A stretch of DNA of 64,000 nucleotides, from NCBI GenBank assembly GCA_029216955.1, contig JANAVB010009598.1:23990322-24054321 (forward strand). The letters are read 5' to 3'. Positions 53,313-64,000 of this stretch are shown in pieces. Both the position numbers and the translations under genes were made by a program. The stretch is from Iris pallida. Taxonomy: Eukaryota; Streptophyta; Magnoliopsida; Asparagales; Iridaceae. Within the stretch, counting starts at the first letter, position 1. Each line of letters starts with the position of its first letter. The notes under the pieces were generated by a model. The model saw nothing but the letters and a program-made list of their open reading frames with translations. It was not told where the DNA came from and did no database searches.

Positions 53313-54162
53313 ATTGACCGTATTGTTGTTTAGTGAGTCAGGAGAGAAAATACTCGGTAAGTACGTGAACAAACCCAAATATTGTTTATTGAATGATAGT
53401 TAAGTCATACTTCTCATGTATGGGTCTGTCGTACCAAAATTGAATGATATCCATCTATGATGTGCCGTATTAGCCCAGCCGTTCACGTATCAAAAGGTAT
53501 TTCACACACACTATTGTTTCCATTGTTCATGATCATAGTTCAATTCTTTATCTACATGCTTCTTTTCTGTTGGCTTACTCGTTCATAGTTATTGTTTCTC
53601 ATATATTGTTCATATCTTGCTAGTTCTTTATATGTTCTTTATAATTACTGTTTCTCTTTGTTCTACCTTATTTTGTGCTAACAACATTAAATAAAATATG
53701 GTTGTACTTTGCTCCTTTCCTGACTAGATCGTTGACAATATAGGTAAGGATGACGAGTATCTCTACACTTCTTATTATGGACCATCAGAGGGTAGTGCTG
53801 ACGATGTTGGTACCGAGACTCAGGAGCCATGATTAATCTCTGGAGGGATCTAAATTTATTATTATTTATGTTTAGTTTTACTTTCTTAGTTGGACCGGAT
53901 TTGTTCCCAGATAGACCATATTATTATTATTCTGGATTCAGTCTCTTTGTTATTGAATTTGGATATTATTATTTCGTTATCTATCATACTCTTATTTTCT
54001 TAGTTTGTGTTATTACTAAGTATGATTTGTATATGTGATCATTTGTATATGTGGAGGATTTTATTGTGTGTACTAGACAGTGTTCTACCACCGATACCGT
54101 AGCGTAGGCTGGGCTTGGCTACGAATTACTCGTACTCGGTTATCCGGGAGCGGGTCGTGATA
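53313..54162 (+). mobile_element. E1 3' LTR, part after CACTA1
   Basis: Starts with the right ATT target duplicate (53313-53315) and runs to CGGGTCGTGATA near 54162, which looks like a GTGACA LTR end with C changed to T. Together with 34762-36462 the LTR would be about 2.55 kb. No coding content. Confidence 0.65.
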
Positions 54163-54794
54163 TGCTACTATTCAAGCTTACGTGTCCAGTTTCACTCCAT
54201 GTTACACTTGTTCGGCTTCACTACATGTTACACTTGCTCGGCTTCAACCATATGCCATTCTTGTTATTCTTTTACATTATCTTGTATATGTTCACATGTT
54301 TCCAGTTTTCTTTCATATGCATTATGGTACCTTTACATTATTCCTACCTGGTTTTTACTATTTTTACTTTAGTATGGTTATGATTGTATGATGGTTTTAG
54401 TTTATAGTTTGGCTTCCTTTGTGGTACTTGCTATCTGGGGGTCTGACCCCACTGATTTTATTTCACCAGATCGGGTGGATGAGCCCGAGTATCTTTCGGA
54501 CCTTCCACTTGATGGTAACCACCCAGAGCACTGGGGTGCCTGAGTGTATTTTGCTTTCCTTTACCCACTAGCTTTCTGTACATATTTATTTGAGGCCCTT
54601 AGCCACTAAGCACGTGTTTAGCTCGTGTTTTGGACTTTGATATTTAGCCTACGGGCATAGACATGATTTGTATTTAACAGTCTACAATTAGAGCTGATCA
54701 GGTATGACTTGTACTCTTGCTAGTTCTTTATTTTGAATTACTAGCTTCATGATCATATATATATATTATAGTTTGGGCTGTCATATATGCTTGA
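54163..54794 (+). mobile_element. E5: LTR fragment related to the E3 family
   Basis: Aligns loosely with the E3 LTR around 42400-42800. Shared landmarks in order are GGCTTCCTTTGTGGTACTTGC, TGACCC, CACTAGCTTTC...TATTTGAGGC, GCCTACGGGC, ACTCTTGCTAGT and CTAGCTTCATGATCAT. It is flanked by E1 on the left and the oppositely oriented E4 LTR on the right, so it is probably the host of both insertions. Confidence 0.65.
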
Positions 54795-57678
54795 TGTCAC
54801 GCCCCAGATCCAGAATACTGGAGAACGGGGGAATGAATCAGCCAGCTACGTATTGCGGGTAGATGAATACTGTATAATACGATCAATGCTGTCTACAAGA
54901 CAAGGGAAGCATACTACATACAAGTCTCACTAAGTTTGCTCAACCTCTATTGTCCCAATCATTCAATGAAAAGCAGTAAGTAGAGAACATTCAAGAATAA
55001 GCAGTACGGCGTCCCAAATGCTCAGTCAAAATGTTCTTGAGATCTAGCTTTACAAAATATAGCCAGATGATATAACAAGGTATACACAATCGTTATCAGC
55101 TGCAGTCTGACTTAGTTACAATTATGTAAAAGTAAGTGCAAGACAATCCGACTAACATGTCGGTGCCAAGCGGCAAAAGTAAAGTAGTAAAATGAGCAGG
55201 AAAGCAAGGAACCCACTCGTGTCCTCCTGTGATCATCCCTCTAGTATTGACCATCTTGGGATTGGAAGAAAGCTGAGTCCTCAGGAGCTGGCTCTAAATC
55301 TGGCCATGCAAAACCAGAGAGGTTAGACCTCAAATAGCAAGTACCACAAAGGAAGCACGACATGAAGAATTAGAACCAGTGATAAGAGTTAAGAATATGA
55401 TAAATAAGTCTCTGCTTGCTACTGGGATTCACACAACATCACGACACTTGAAGCCAACTTCCCAACCAAATAAGGACAGAAGTTGACCCGTCATGTCCTG
55501 ATATTCTGATCATCTCAGTAGCTAACAGAGTAGGTACAGTACACAAACAAATCAATTTAAATGGCAATACAACTACTACGGCTTGCTAACTGTAAGTTCC
55601 AAGTTGCCCTGGAAATATGCAATAAGGGATTCCTCAGTTCTTACAATGTACGAGCAAGGCTAGCCTATCCAATAATCAATTGCGCCAATCATGAATTAGA
55701 CATGTCCTAGCGGGAATCATCAATATACATAAAAATATAAACAGATACCACTCTCTGCCCGTGTAGTAGATTTACAGTATCCGTGGGAACCAGCCGGCAT
55801 ATCGGGGCACTAATTGTCCCAAGATGGCTGCCATGTAAGAACTCGGAAATCCATTCTCTCCATGTAATAATTATTTTATTTAACTTAATAGTCCCTACGT
55901 TAATTGAAATCTCATGCCGTGGATCATGGTCATTCTGAATGAGTACTTCCGTACAGAGTACGATATGCATAACTCTACAAAGATGCCTGTACGGTTAGGC
56001 TATAGGTCTTACATAGCATAATGCAACAATCAAACCTAGCCACGGGATAATCATGCCTTGACTGTAAGGTACACATGTTGCTTTTGTAAAAAGAAGTTAG
56101 AGTCAGCACGTGTCCATATGCCAATGTTCGGGATCGGCTAGTCGATCGCAATGGTTCATGGTTCACACATGAACGTGTCTCATTCAATTTAATAAGACGA
56201 CTAGCCAGTCTTTTAGTTCCAACTAGGAACGCTTGATCAATCATTTAGTCAAGGTAACAATCAATGTTAATTCGTGACAATGTATGAAAGTCAAACTAGT
56301 ATTTTGTATGGTCGAGTCTATAACTCTAAAGGTTGAGTACCAGTGATACGAATGCCCACAAGCCAATTAAGATACGGGGCACACTCCACACAACAATATG
56401 TATTAAAACACTAACATGCATCAAGTGGCGCAATCCAACGAAATGCGCGAGTTAGGACGAAACGTTCGAATTTGGCGAATCGTACGGGATAAGACAGGTG
56501 GCAAAAATTTAGCGAAACGTGCGGATTGAAATGATTGTTATACGCACATAGGTGGAGAATTCATTGATTCACTGTGGGCGCATAGCAGTCCCTTATTAGC
56601 ATAGCAATTCCTTTGGGAGCATAACAATTCCGTTGGGTGTATAGCAATTCCTTTGGGAGCATAACAATTCCTTTTGGGAGCATAACAATTCCTTTGGGAG
56701 CATAACATGCCTTTTGGGAGCATAACAATTCATTTGGGAACATAACATGCCTTTGGGCACATAGAAATTCTTTTGGGCGCATAGAAATTCCTTTGGGCGC
56801 ATAACATGTCTTTGGGCGCATAACATGCCTTTGGGCGCATAGTACCTTTGGGCGCATAGTGCCTTTGGGCGCATAACATGTCTTTGGGCGCATAGTGCCT
56901 TTGGGCGCATAACATGCCTTTGGACGCATAGTGCCTTTGGGCACATAACATTCATTTGGGTGCATAGTGCCTTTGGGCGCATAACATGCATGCCGCTGCA
57001 CCAGCAAGCTTCAGACATGGAGTTTCAAAAACTTCCAATGGCCATAACTTGGGCTATCGGACTCGGAATTGGGCAAAATAAAGGTCAGAATTGACTATAA
57101 TTGAATTCTCTACAAAATGGAACAACTTGTTTTTGAAAACAACAAAGTTTAATAGATCAAAACCATAAAAATCCATAAAATCCAAAACTTAAAACCTAGA
57201 TCTACACACAACCATCCATGGGAATCAAAAACTTCAAGACCTAAACTTGTAGAGAAAGAGGAGAGGAACAGCATGGACTAAAAATAAATAGGGATGCATG
57301 AAATCCCTCATGGAATGCAAGATGTACTTGCCTCTCCAAAGGGGTTAGGGTTTTTGGTGGAGAAAAGAAATGAGAGTTTGTGAGGAGAGAGAAAGAAAAG
57401 GGGTATAAATATCTAGCCGAAGTTAATCTCCACCACCCATTACTTCCTACATAATCTAGGCCATCCATCCCTTATCATGATGAACCAAGCTAAACCAAGT
57501 TGGTTCAACATGAACAAAATAAACCAAGAGCTAAGCAAAAGCAGAAAATAAAATACAGAAAAATAATTAGTATGAAATTAAAAAAATTAAATACAGAACA
57601 AATACATGATAAATATTAAATAAATACATTCAAGCAGCACACGTATTAAAATACGTATTCTGGGAACGGGAAGTGACA
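54795..57678 (-). mobile_element. E4 3' LTR (minus strand)
   Basis: Read on the minus strand it begins TGTCACTTCCCG (57678) and ends GGATCTGGGGCGTGACA (54795), 2884 bases. It lies directly downstream of the E4 pol end on the same strand. It is related to but distinct from the E3 LTR, with the same landmark order. It includes a large tandem array at 56576-56992. The 5-base flank CTTGA precedes it; the other E4 end is outside the window. Confidence 0.85.
56576..56992 (-). repeat. CTTTGGGCGCATA tandem array in the E4 LTR
   Basis: About twenty units of 17-21 bases share CTTTGGG(C/A)(G/A)CATA plus ACATG(C/T), GTGC or ACAATTC. Left units are the CTTTGGGAGCATAACAATTC type and right units the CTTTGGGCGCATAACATGC type, which shows local unit turnover. 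Open frames across it are simple repeats (CYAPKG-like), not genes. Confidence 0.92.
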
Positions 57679-57852
57679 TCTCTACCCTCCTTAGAAAAAA
57701 TTCTGTCCTTGGAATTTCAAATCCAAGCAAGCTAGAAACATCAGAGCTATACTAATCCAAGTACAAGTAATTTTAGCGAACAAGCAGTCATCTTATAATA
57801 TCAATAGCAAGTAATATATCTATATTTATCAATCTATGACATCAAGCAATTT
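57679..57852 (-). other. E4 3' untranslated end and polypurine tract
   Basis: On the minus strand a short AT-rich stretch ends in CTAAGGAGGGTAGAGA directly before the LTR. This is the expected PPT position, with the same layout as E3. Confidence 0.75.
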
Positions 57853-58059
57853 CTACTCATAGGGTGATAAGCATGAGGAATCAAGACAATCAAGGTACAC
57901 GGAAAGAAATATACCTTGTGAGTCAAACAGGTGCGGATACCGTGATCGGATATCATCCTCACGTTCCCATGTTGACTCTCCTATGGAGTGATGACCCCAA
58001 GCAACACAGACAAGGCTAATTGTTCGGTTCTTGAGTATCTTCTCCCTTCGATCCAAAAT
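57853..58059 (-). pseudogene. E4 gag-pol C-terminus (chromodomain-like tail), cut by CACTA2
   Basis: The frame reads ILDRREKILKNRTISLVCVA, then WGHHSIGESTWEREDD and ...YPHLFDS. It is nearly identical to the C-terminus of E3 gag-pol, so it is the chromovirus chromodomain-like tail. Where E3 has its TAA stop, E4 has CAA, which adds about 20 residues before the next stop at 57853. The upstream part of pol is separated by CACTA2 and lies beyond the window. Confidence 0.88.
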
Positions 58060-58650
58060 CACTACCAAAATAAGTGGTTTTAGCGACGCCCAAAAACGTC
58101 GCTAAAATAATAAAATCCGTCGCTAATATGAAGCACCGACGCAATTACCGACGTTTAAGTTTTGTCGCCGTTTCCTTAGTCGCTGATTACAAAAACGTCG
58201 CTGAACGTCGCAATTACCGACATCCAGCGACGTAACTGTACGTCGGTGAGTTCTCGACGTCTACCGTCGTGTCGTCGGTATATTAGCGACGTATATGTAG
58301 TCGCTACACGTCGGTGAAGTCCTGGAATAATTCCCGACGTCTACCGTCGTTTCGTCGGTAATATAGCGACGTGAATGTAGTCGCTAGACGTCGGTAAAGG
58401 TCCTGGATAACACCGACACTCACCGACGTTTAAACGTCGGAAAAACGTCGAAGACCTGTACATTTTTTTGCAGCTAGTCATCGGTAAACGTCGGAAAAGC
58501 GTCGGAGACCTGTACTTTTTTTGCAGTTAGTCGTCGGTAAATGTCGGAAAAACGTCGGAAAAATGTATTTTTTGCAGCTTGTCGTCGGTAAACGTCGGAA
58601 AATGACGTCGATAAACGTCAGTAAGCGTCGCTAAACGTCGCTAAAATTGT
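58060..58650. repeat. CACTA2 3' terminal and subterminal repeats
   Basis: About twenty ACGTCG or CGACGT hexamers (counted by eye), first as GCGACG/CGTCGCT, then mostly as ACGTCGGTAAA and ACGTCGGAAAA. Larger duplicated units are visible: about 85 bases with CGACGTCTACCGTCGT twice (58254 and 58337), and about 60 bases with GACCTGTAC...TTGCAG (from 58430). Confidence 0.9.
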
Positions 58651-59006
58651 AAAAAAAATAAAAATAAATAAAACACAGATTCTATATTACCACTCACAAT
58701 TCAAGATGCTACATATATAGGTACACATTCAAATTTCCACTCACAATTCCAAATCACAGCGCATTCAAACCCCCACTCACAATTCAAGATGCTACACATA
58801 TAGCTTTAATCTAAGTTAATTAACATCCAATCCAAACACAATTAACATTTATCGACGAAGGAATTAACATCCAATCCAAACATCCAATCCAAACAAGTCA
58901 CAAGTCAAATCGATACAAACACAATTAACATCCAAATCTAAACATCCAATCATAAGTCACAAACATATGATGATACAGACACAAACAAAAGTCCTAACTA
59001 GGACTA
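58651..59006. other. CACTA2 3' untranslated region of gene 2
   Basis: Low-complexity sequence with a duplicated CACTCACAATTCAAGATGCT segment (58691 and 58774) and several ACATCCAATCCAAAC copies (58826-58950). No coding content. Confidence 0.65.
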
Positions 59007-61009
59007 CTAGTGATCTGGTGCAGGAGGGGCACCGCCGCGACGAAGGGATAACAACTCCTCATACTCCGCAAGTGAAATCGATACAGATGGAGCGCCAGGC
59101 TGTGACGTCGGTGGAGTCGGTGTCGAAGAAGAAGGCGGTGGAGGCGGCGGAGTCGACGACGATGAAGGCGCACCCAGAGTACCAGCATGCTCCAACGCTG
59201 TAAGTCGCTGGTTGTATGAATCCATGATAGATAACATTCTACCACTGCTCTGGACCATCGAATCCTGCGCCAATCTCACCGTCTCGGCCATGGTCACCTG
59301 TCCTGTCTGCAACTCCGTCACCGTGCGCTCTAACCCTCCAACGGTGCGCTCTGTCCTCTCAGTCGTCTCCACGAGCCCCATAATACTGCGGTCGAGCGCA
59401 TCCAATCGTGCTATCAGCGCAGGATCGTCCGTAGGGTGCTGAAACTGCTGCTCGATCCGTCGTAGCAGGTCGTCACGGAGAGACTCCATCATCTGGTGGA
59501 CTCGGGCAGACTCCTGGGACGGCTGTGGACCATGCACACTAGCAGGAGATGTCCTAGAGGACTGGGTCGCAACTAGGGCGCCATAGGATCCCGTACCGTA
59601 GTACGTACCCCTATGGAGGCCACCAGCGGCGGTCATCCACAGCTCGTCCGCCGACGGAGCTTGAGTGGGCTGCGAGGAAGTACCGGCCACTCCTGCATCA
59701 GGTGCACTAGCAGTCGCCCGTTCCCGCAGCCTCTGATACTCGGCCTAGAAAGTATGGATAGTACTCTATGATTTCTAATTTCTAATTAATGTACTTATTT
59801 TTACTAACTTCATGAATATTTATTTGCATCATATTTACTAAGTTATATTAAAATTGACACGAAGTATTAAATTAAGATAACGTATTGTAATACTTACATA
59901 GGTCTGCTCGGCCCTCTCGTCAATAAGGACTCCGCCCTTCCGATGGGTGGCCAGGAAGATGGTCACCATGTCGGCGTTACCGACCTTCCTTACCTGTAAT
60001 TAAATATATTATCTTAGTAATAATTTATCGGATTTGCATTAAAATAATATTTCTAAAAGAGAAAGACATACCAGACGACGAAAATGTTCCGTCATCGGAA
60101 TCGACCCACCGCACCACTTCGAGGCATATTGCCTAGCCGCCTTAGCCTTCTCCGACTTCTCCTTGTACCTTGGCTCGTTGAATCGAGCCTTCATCGCATT
60201 CCACTGATCAGGGGTGATCCAACCTTTGATCGGCTTTTCGGCACGATCACGTTCCTTCTGATCATTAATAGAGTCGCGGATCAGCTTAGCAGCGACGGAA
60301 GAAAACATCCCCTCGATCAGCTCGGCCCGGTGCGGTGGATAGTAAAACATATCCTAGAACAGTACGAAACCAAATATTTATCAGTTATATATAATATGCA
60401 TAAATTAAATGATTTATGTTAAAAACAAATCTATTTTAACCTTGAAGCGCGTAAACCAGTAGTTCTTCCTTTCGTCTGGAGCATCAGAGTAGTTAATCCA
60501 GGGACCACCATAATTATGCCTCAGCATATCGCCTAGGCGTCTCTGTACCCCTGGAGGACGATATCTATACAGACATATTATATTCATGAAAAAAGTTAAT
60601 TTATGATAAAAACAGAAAAAAAAATCATAAACCAAAATACCTACTTTGTACCGTCGGCCCAGATCTCCATCCTCCCCTCCTCCAGAGGTGCACACGCATC
60701 ATCTTCATGATGCTGGTCGGCCGTCGGCGCATCCTCCTCCATCGGCTCATCGGTCGTCTCCATCGTCGTATTAGCAGTAGGAACGCTAGACGGGTGAGCA
60801 CTCTTATTAGGCCTGGAACTACTCGTCCCATGAGACAATCCACGTGGCATCGTCCCAGGAGGCCCAGCTACTGGCCGATACGGCGGAGTAATCGGCGACG
60901 AGGATCCAGAGCCGGTACCAGTAGGAGGTACCGAAGGAGGACCTCTACCAGTACCTATAGGAGGACCTCGCCGTCCTCCTGGTCGGTACCCTCCGCGACG
61001 ACCTGCCAT
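59007..61009 (-). CDS. CACTA2 gene 2: Transposase_24-type protein, five exons
   Basis: Likely a nuclear DNA-binding partner of the CACTA transposase; the molecular role is inferred from position and family. Minus-strand exons with GT-AG borders are 61009-60645, 60564-60441, 60353-60072, 59993-59898 and 59744-59007. Exon 1 starts MAGRRGGYRPGGRRG, an Arg-Gly basic head, then an acidic stretch ending RMEIWADG. Exons 2-3 hold YGGPWINY, YYPPHRAEL, AKLIRDSINDQK, GWITPDQW and YKEKSEKAKAARQ. Exon 4 has VTIFLATHRKGG. Exon 5 has DELWMTAAGGLH, a heptad-rich Leu/Ile segment, a Ser/Pro linker and an AEYEELLSLRR tail. No in-frame stop is seen. CACTA1 gene 2 aligns exon by exon. Confidence 0.85.
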
Positions 61010-61153
61010 ACCTGATAACAACATTGGATAATACAACAAATTAATAATAGAGACTAGAAATATGAAAGTACAACAAAGACAAGATAATAACCAAGACAAC
61101 ATATGATGATACATTCTACAAGAATCATCTAAGTCCAGATAAGTACATCTCTC

Positions 61154-64000
61154 TCAATCATCTTCAGAATAATCATCCTGTTCGTTTTCCTCGACCTCAT
61201 CTTTCTCTTCCTCCTCATCTTCACTTTCGTCTTCACCTTCGTCGGCTTCGTCTTCCTCTTCGGATAATTCTACATCTTCTACATTATGTGTCGTATAATG
61301 CGTAACTTTCGTGGAGTCCACATCGACAATATTGGTTACAGGAGGTAGCTCGTCCTCCTGGTAAGCTTTTTCATCAACATCAAAAGTATCTCTAGCTTTA
61401 GTCTTGCATACTGCCCACCAGTCAGACTTCGTTGCTCCCCGTCTCGGATAAGCTGTGAAGTACACGAGCTGAGCCTGAGTTGCTAGGACAAACGGTTCGT
61501 AGCCTTGATATCTACGCTTGTAGTTTATATCCACAAGACCATGCTTGTCAATTTTCCAGCCTTAATTTTCAATCGGATCGAACCATTCACACTTGAACAA
61601 CACGATCTTTGCAGGTTCTCTGCCATAATTATATGACAACTCCACAATCTCTCGCAAGATGCCAAAGAAATCATTTTCTGGATCGACGTCTTTGTAGTTC
61701 GAAGACTTGATACACAAACAACTGTTCTTCGTGGAATCAAGATCCAGGAAGCTGTCTCTGATCGGAGCATTTGTCGACTTGAACCGAAAGCCATTGACAC
61801 AATAACTTGGCCATGTTTTAACAAAAGTAATTGGTCCCTTGGCAAGAGTTCTAATTAATTCAATCTCGGGTGAAATTAGACGATCGACCTGAATATCAAA
61901 GAAGAGATAATAAGTTATTTATTGCGCAGTTGCATTAGAAGAGGCCAGTAAATATTACCGAGCTGCTTACATATTCGCTCAACCAAGAAAGAAAATGACG
62001 TCTCATTTCTTGTTCTAATGCTTCGTCTGTTAGGTAGGGTCTAACCAGCCTCAACTCATCATTATATGTGCTGAAAAACAACGAAGCATTAGAACGATTA
62101 GTACAATAATATTAGCTTATACTATTACATTGAGATGACGTAAACTCATCATTCCTTACTTACCCCTCTAGCTTCTCCACTTCATCCTCGTCGCAATTGA
62201 GTAATACATACAACTGAGCAGCCCTTAGCTCTTCGTCATTCAAATATCTCTTCTTCATTTTCCCCGAAGGCTTTTCGGACGCATTGAATACTTTCAGTAT
62301 TCCATCATTAAATTCTTGATATCCGTCGTCGTTTCTCAGAGCCCTCGTTCTATTCGTAGCAACATGAGGTTTGAAATAGGAGGAGCAAAAATTTGTAATC
62401 TCCTCGAGAATATAGGCTTCACAAATAGAACCCTCGACCCGAGCCTTATTTTTTACCTTTCTTTTTAGGTGATTCAAATGTCGCTCGAACGGGTACATCC
62501 ATCGATATTCGACGGGTCCACCAACACGTGCTTCGTAGGAAAGATGAATCGGCAAATGCTCCATAGAGTCGAAGAATCCAGGAGGAAACACCCTCTCTAG
62601 CTTGCACAGTGTTACCGCAATGTCCTTCTCTTGCTTTTCTAGACGATCAACGAGCAATTTCTTAGAACAAAGGTCCCTGAAGAATATGCTAAGCTCCGTC
62701 AATGGATCCCAAACTGCCTGCGGTAAGAATTTTTGAAATGCAATCGGAATTAACCGCTCCATGAATACGTGACAATCATGGCTCTTCATACCTGTCAGTT
62801 TGTTCTCCTTGAGGTCGACGCATCTTCTCAAGTTTGAAACATACCCATCTGGAAATTTCAGACCTTGAATCCACCTACAAAGCCTCACTTTATCCTCCTT
62901 CTCCAGTGAAAAAATTGCCTTAGGCTGCTTCAACTTCCCATTCCTATCCTCTATCAAATGCAATGCAGGACGTCTACATATTTCTTTCAAGTCCAATCTA
63001 GCCTTAGGATTGTCTTTCGTCTTCCCCTTTACGTCCATTACAGTATTAATTATGTTGTCAAACACATTCTTCTCGATATGCATGACATCAAGGTTATGTC
63101 TAATCAGATTGGTGCTCCAGTATGGCAGATCCCAGAATATACTTCTCTTCGTCCAGTTATGAGTGCGACCAAATCCGTCACACTTGTAGCCCGTAGCAGG
63201 CTGCTCAATAGCACTTGGTAAATCTCTAACCTCCTCCCATATCGTGGCTCCGCACCACCTTGTCGGTGGATCACCCTTTTCCACAACGCCAGCACGAAAA
63301 GCATTTCTGTTCCTCCGGTACGGATGATCCTTCGGCAGGAATTGTCGATGACAATCGAAGAAGCACGGTTTGCCTCCGTGTTTCAAACGGAAAGCCTTAG
63401 TGTCGTCCATGCAACACGGACATGAAAGACGACCATGCGTGCTCCATCCAGATAACATTCTATAGGCCGAAAAGTCGTTGATGGTCCACATAAGTGCTGC
63501 CCGCATCTGGAAATTTTGTTTTCTAGATACATCGTACGTGTTGGAACCTACTTCCCACAGCTGATTCAACTCATCAATCAATGGTTGTAAATAAACATCA
63601 ATGTTCCTTTTCGGATTGTTCGGACCTGGGATAATAATGGTGAGGAACATATATGGAGTCTTCATGCACATCCAAGGCGGTAGATTGTACGGGATGACGA
63701 TCACAGGCCAACACGAATACTGGGATCCCGAAAGTCCGAATGGGGTAAAATCGTCAGAGCAGAGACCCAATCTAACATTACGCGGATCAGAAGCAAAATT
63801 TGGATACTCTCGATCAAAGTGCTTCCATGCTTTTCTATCAGATGGGTGATCCAACACTCCTTCGGTATGTTCCCGCTTATGCCAACTCATGTTTTCTACA
63901 GTTTCCTTCACCATAAACAACCGCTGCAAACGCGGCGTCAACGGCAAGTAGTGCATCGAAGAGGTAGGCTTCCTGGCACCGACAGACTTTCCTCTACCAC
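61154..64000 (-). CDS. CACTA2 transposase (Tnp2 type), partial at the right edge, one internal stop
   Basis: Predicted CACTA cut-and-paste transposase. Minus-strand exons: 64000-62164 (frame open at the edge), 62070-61959 and 61888-61154. The first exon carries the Tnp2 core: GLCSDDFTPFG (near 63760), SCPCCMDD, HNLDVMHIEKN (near 63080), and the DUF4218 part HDCHVFMERL (near 62780). It ends at the GGGGTAAGT donor shared with CACTA1. The second exon (YLTDEALEQEMRRHFLSWL) links to the DUF4216 exon, with VLFKCEWFDPIEN and VDINYKRRYQG, and then a long Glu/Asp-rich tail ending at 61154. A TAA (61562-61564) falls inside DUF4216. The N-terminal Transpos_assoc domain would lie beyond 64000. Whether the stop is real or a sequencing error decides if the gene could act. 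Confidence 0.88.

Larger units (their letters stand above)
58060..64000 (-). mobile_element. CACTA2: En/Spm transposon (minus strand), continues past the right edge
   Basis: The 3' terminus CACTACCAAAATAAG at 58060 interrupts E4 pol. The 3-base flank is AAT (58057-58059). Inside, from the terminus, come a 0.6-kb subterminal array, gene 2 (59007-61009) and the transposase gene (61154 to beyond 64000). Compared with CACTA1 it is largely intact: splice sites are kept, exons are in frame and only one in-frame stop is seen. Its terminus differs from CACTA1 after the first bases, so it is a related but separate family. Confidence 0.93.

Noticed and set aside
53829..54391. Short hydrophobic open frames resembling small membrane proteins
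   Set aside because: T-rich LTR sequence gives Phe/Leu/Ile-rich translations by chance. Several frames overlap.
56576..56992. CRISPR-like array of repeats and spacers
   Set aside because: Units are only 17-21 bases, with no unique spacers of constant length. It lies in a plant LTR, and no cas gene is present.
56561..57018. Long minus-strand open frames with CYAPKG-type repeats
   Set aside because: They occur in several frames at once and come from the tandem array in the E4 LTR. There is no unique sequence and no start context.

Overview
The window is a gene-poor, heterochromatin-like stretch of a flowering-plant nuclear genome. I see no host gene, rRNA or tRNA. Nearly every base belongs to transposable elements inserted into one another: Ty3/Gypsy LTR retrotransposons of the chromovirus (Tekay-like) type, with long LTRs of 2.5-3.8 kb, and CACTA (En/Spm) DNA transposons carrying plant-specific domains (Transpos_assoc, Tnp2/Transposase_21, DUF4218, DUF4216, Transposase_24). 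The species cannot be told from the sequence. Element names E1-E5, S1, CACTA1 and CACTA2 are my own labels.

Nesting, outermost to innermost. E5 is a relic LTR piece (54163-54794). Next to it lies E1, a decayed Gypsy element with gag at 17265-17709, pol at 31063-34693 and a 3' LTR split into 34762-36462 and 53316-54162. E1 gag was hit by E2 (17710-31062, TSD CGATT), an LTR element with no recognisable coding region. The 3' LTR of E2 was hit by S1, a minus-strand solo LTR (24872-28616, TSD GGTAA). The 3' LTR of E1 was hit by CACTA1 (36463-53312, TSD ATT). CACTA1 was hit inside an intron by E3 (40389-50572), a Gypsy element whose gag-pol is one frame broken by three TAG codons. On the right, a minus-strand Gypsy element E4 (LTR 54795-57678, pol end to 58059) was hit by CACTA2 (58060 to beyond the right edge). 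CACTA2 is the best preserved transposon here, with two multi-exon genes on the minus strand.

Positions 1-16767 repeat 21461-38034 almost base for base, including all nested insertions and their target-site duplications. The left copy stops exactly at a 13-base N gap (16768-16780). This is most simply an unmerged contig overlap or a haplotype placed twice, not a biological duplication. From about 16.8 to 30.2 kb the right contig is full of short-run and homopolymer deletions relative to the left copy, the pattern of unpolished long reads.

How the parts relate: E2 and E3 share an 18-base primer-binding-site-like motif and similar LTR ends, so E2 may be a passenger of E3-like elements. Both CACTA elements keep the layout of a transposase gene plus a second DNA-binding-type gene between ends dense in ACGTCG motifs. 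The nonsense codons in E3 and CACTA1 are almost all TAG at positions expected to be CAG or TGG, which fits decay of methylated, silenced DNA. The most notable features are this mutation signature, a dense W-box-like array in solo LTR S1, tandem GCGC-bearing arrays in the LTRs of E3 and E4, a duplicated splice acceptor in CACTA1, and the probable false duplication. I found no evidence for a wholly new biological system.
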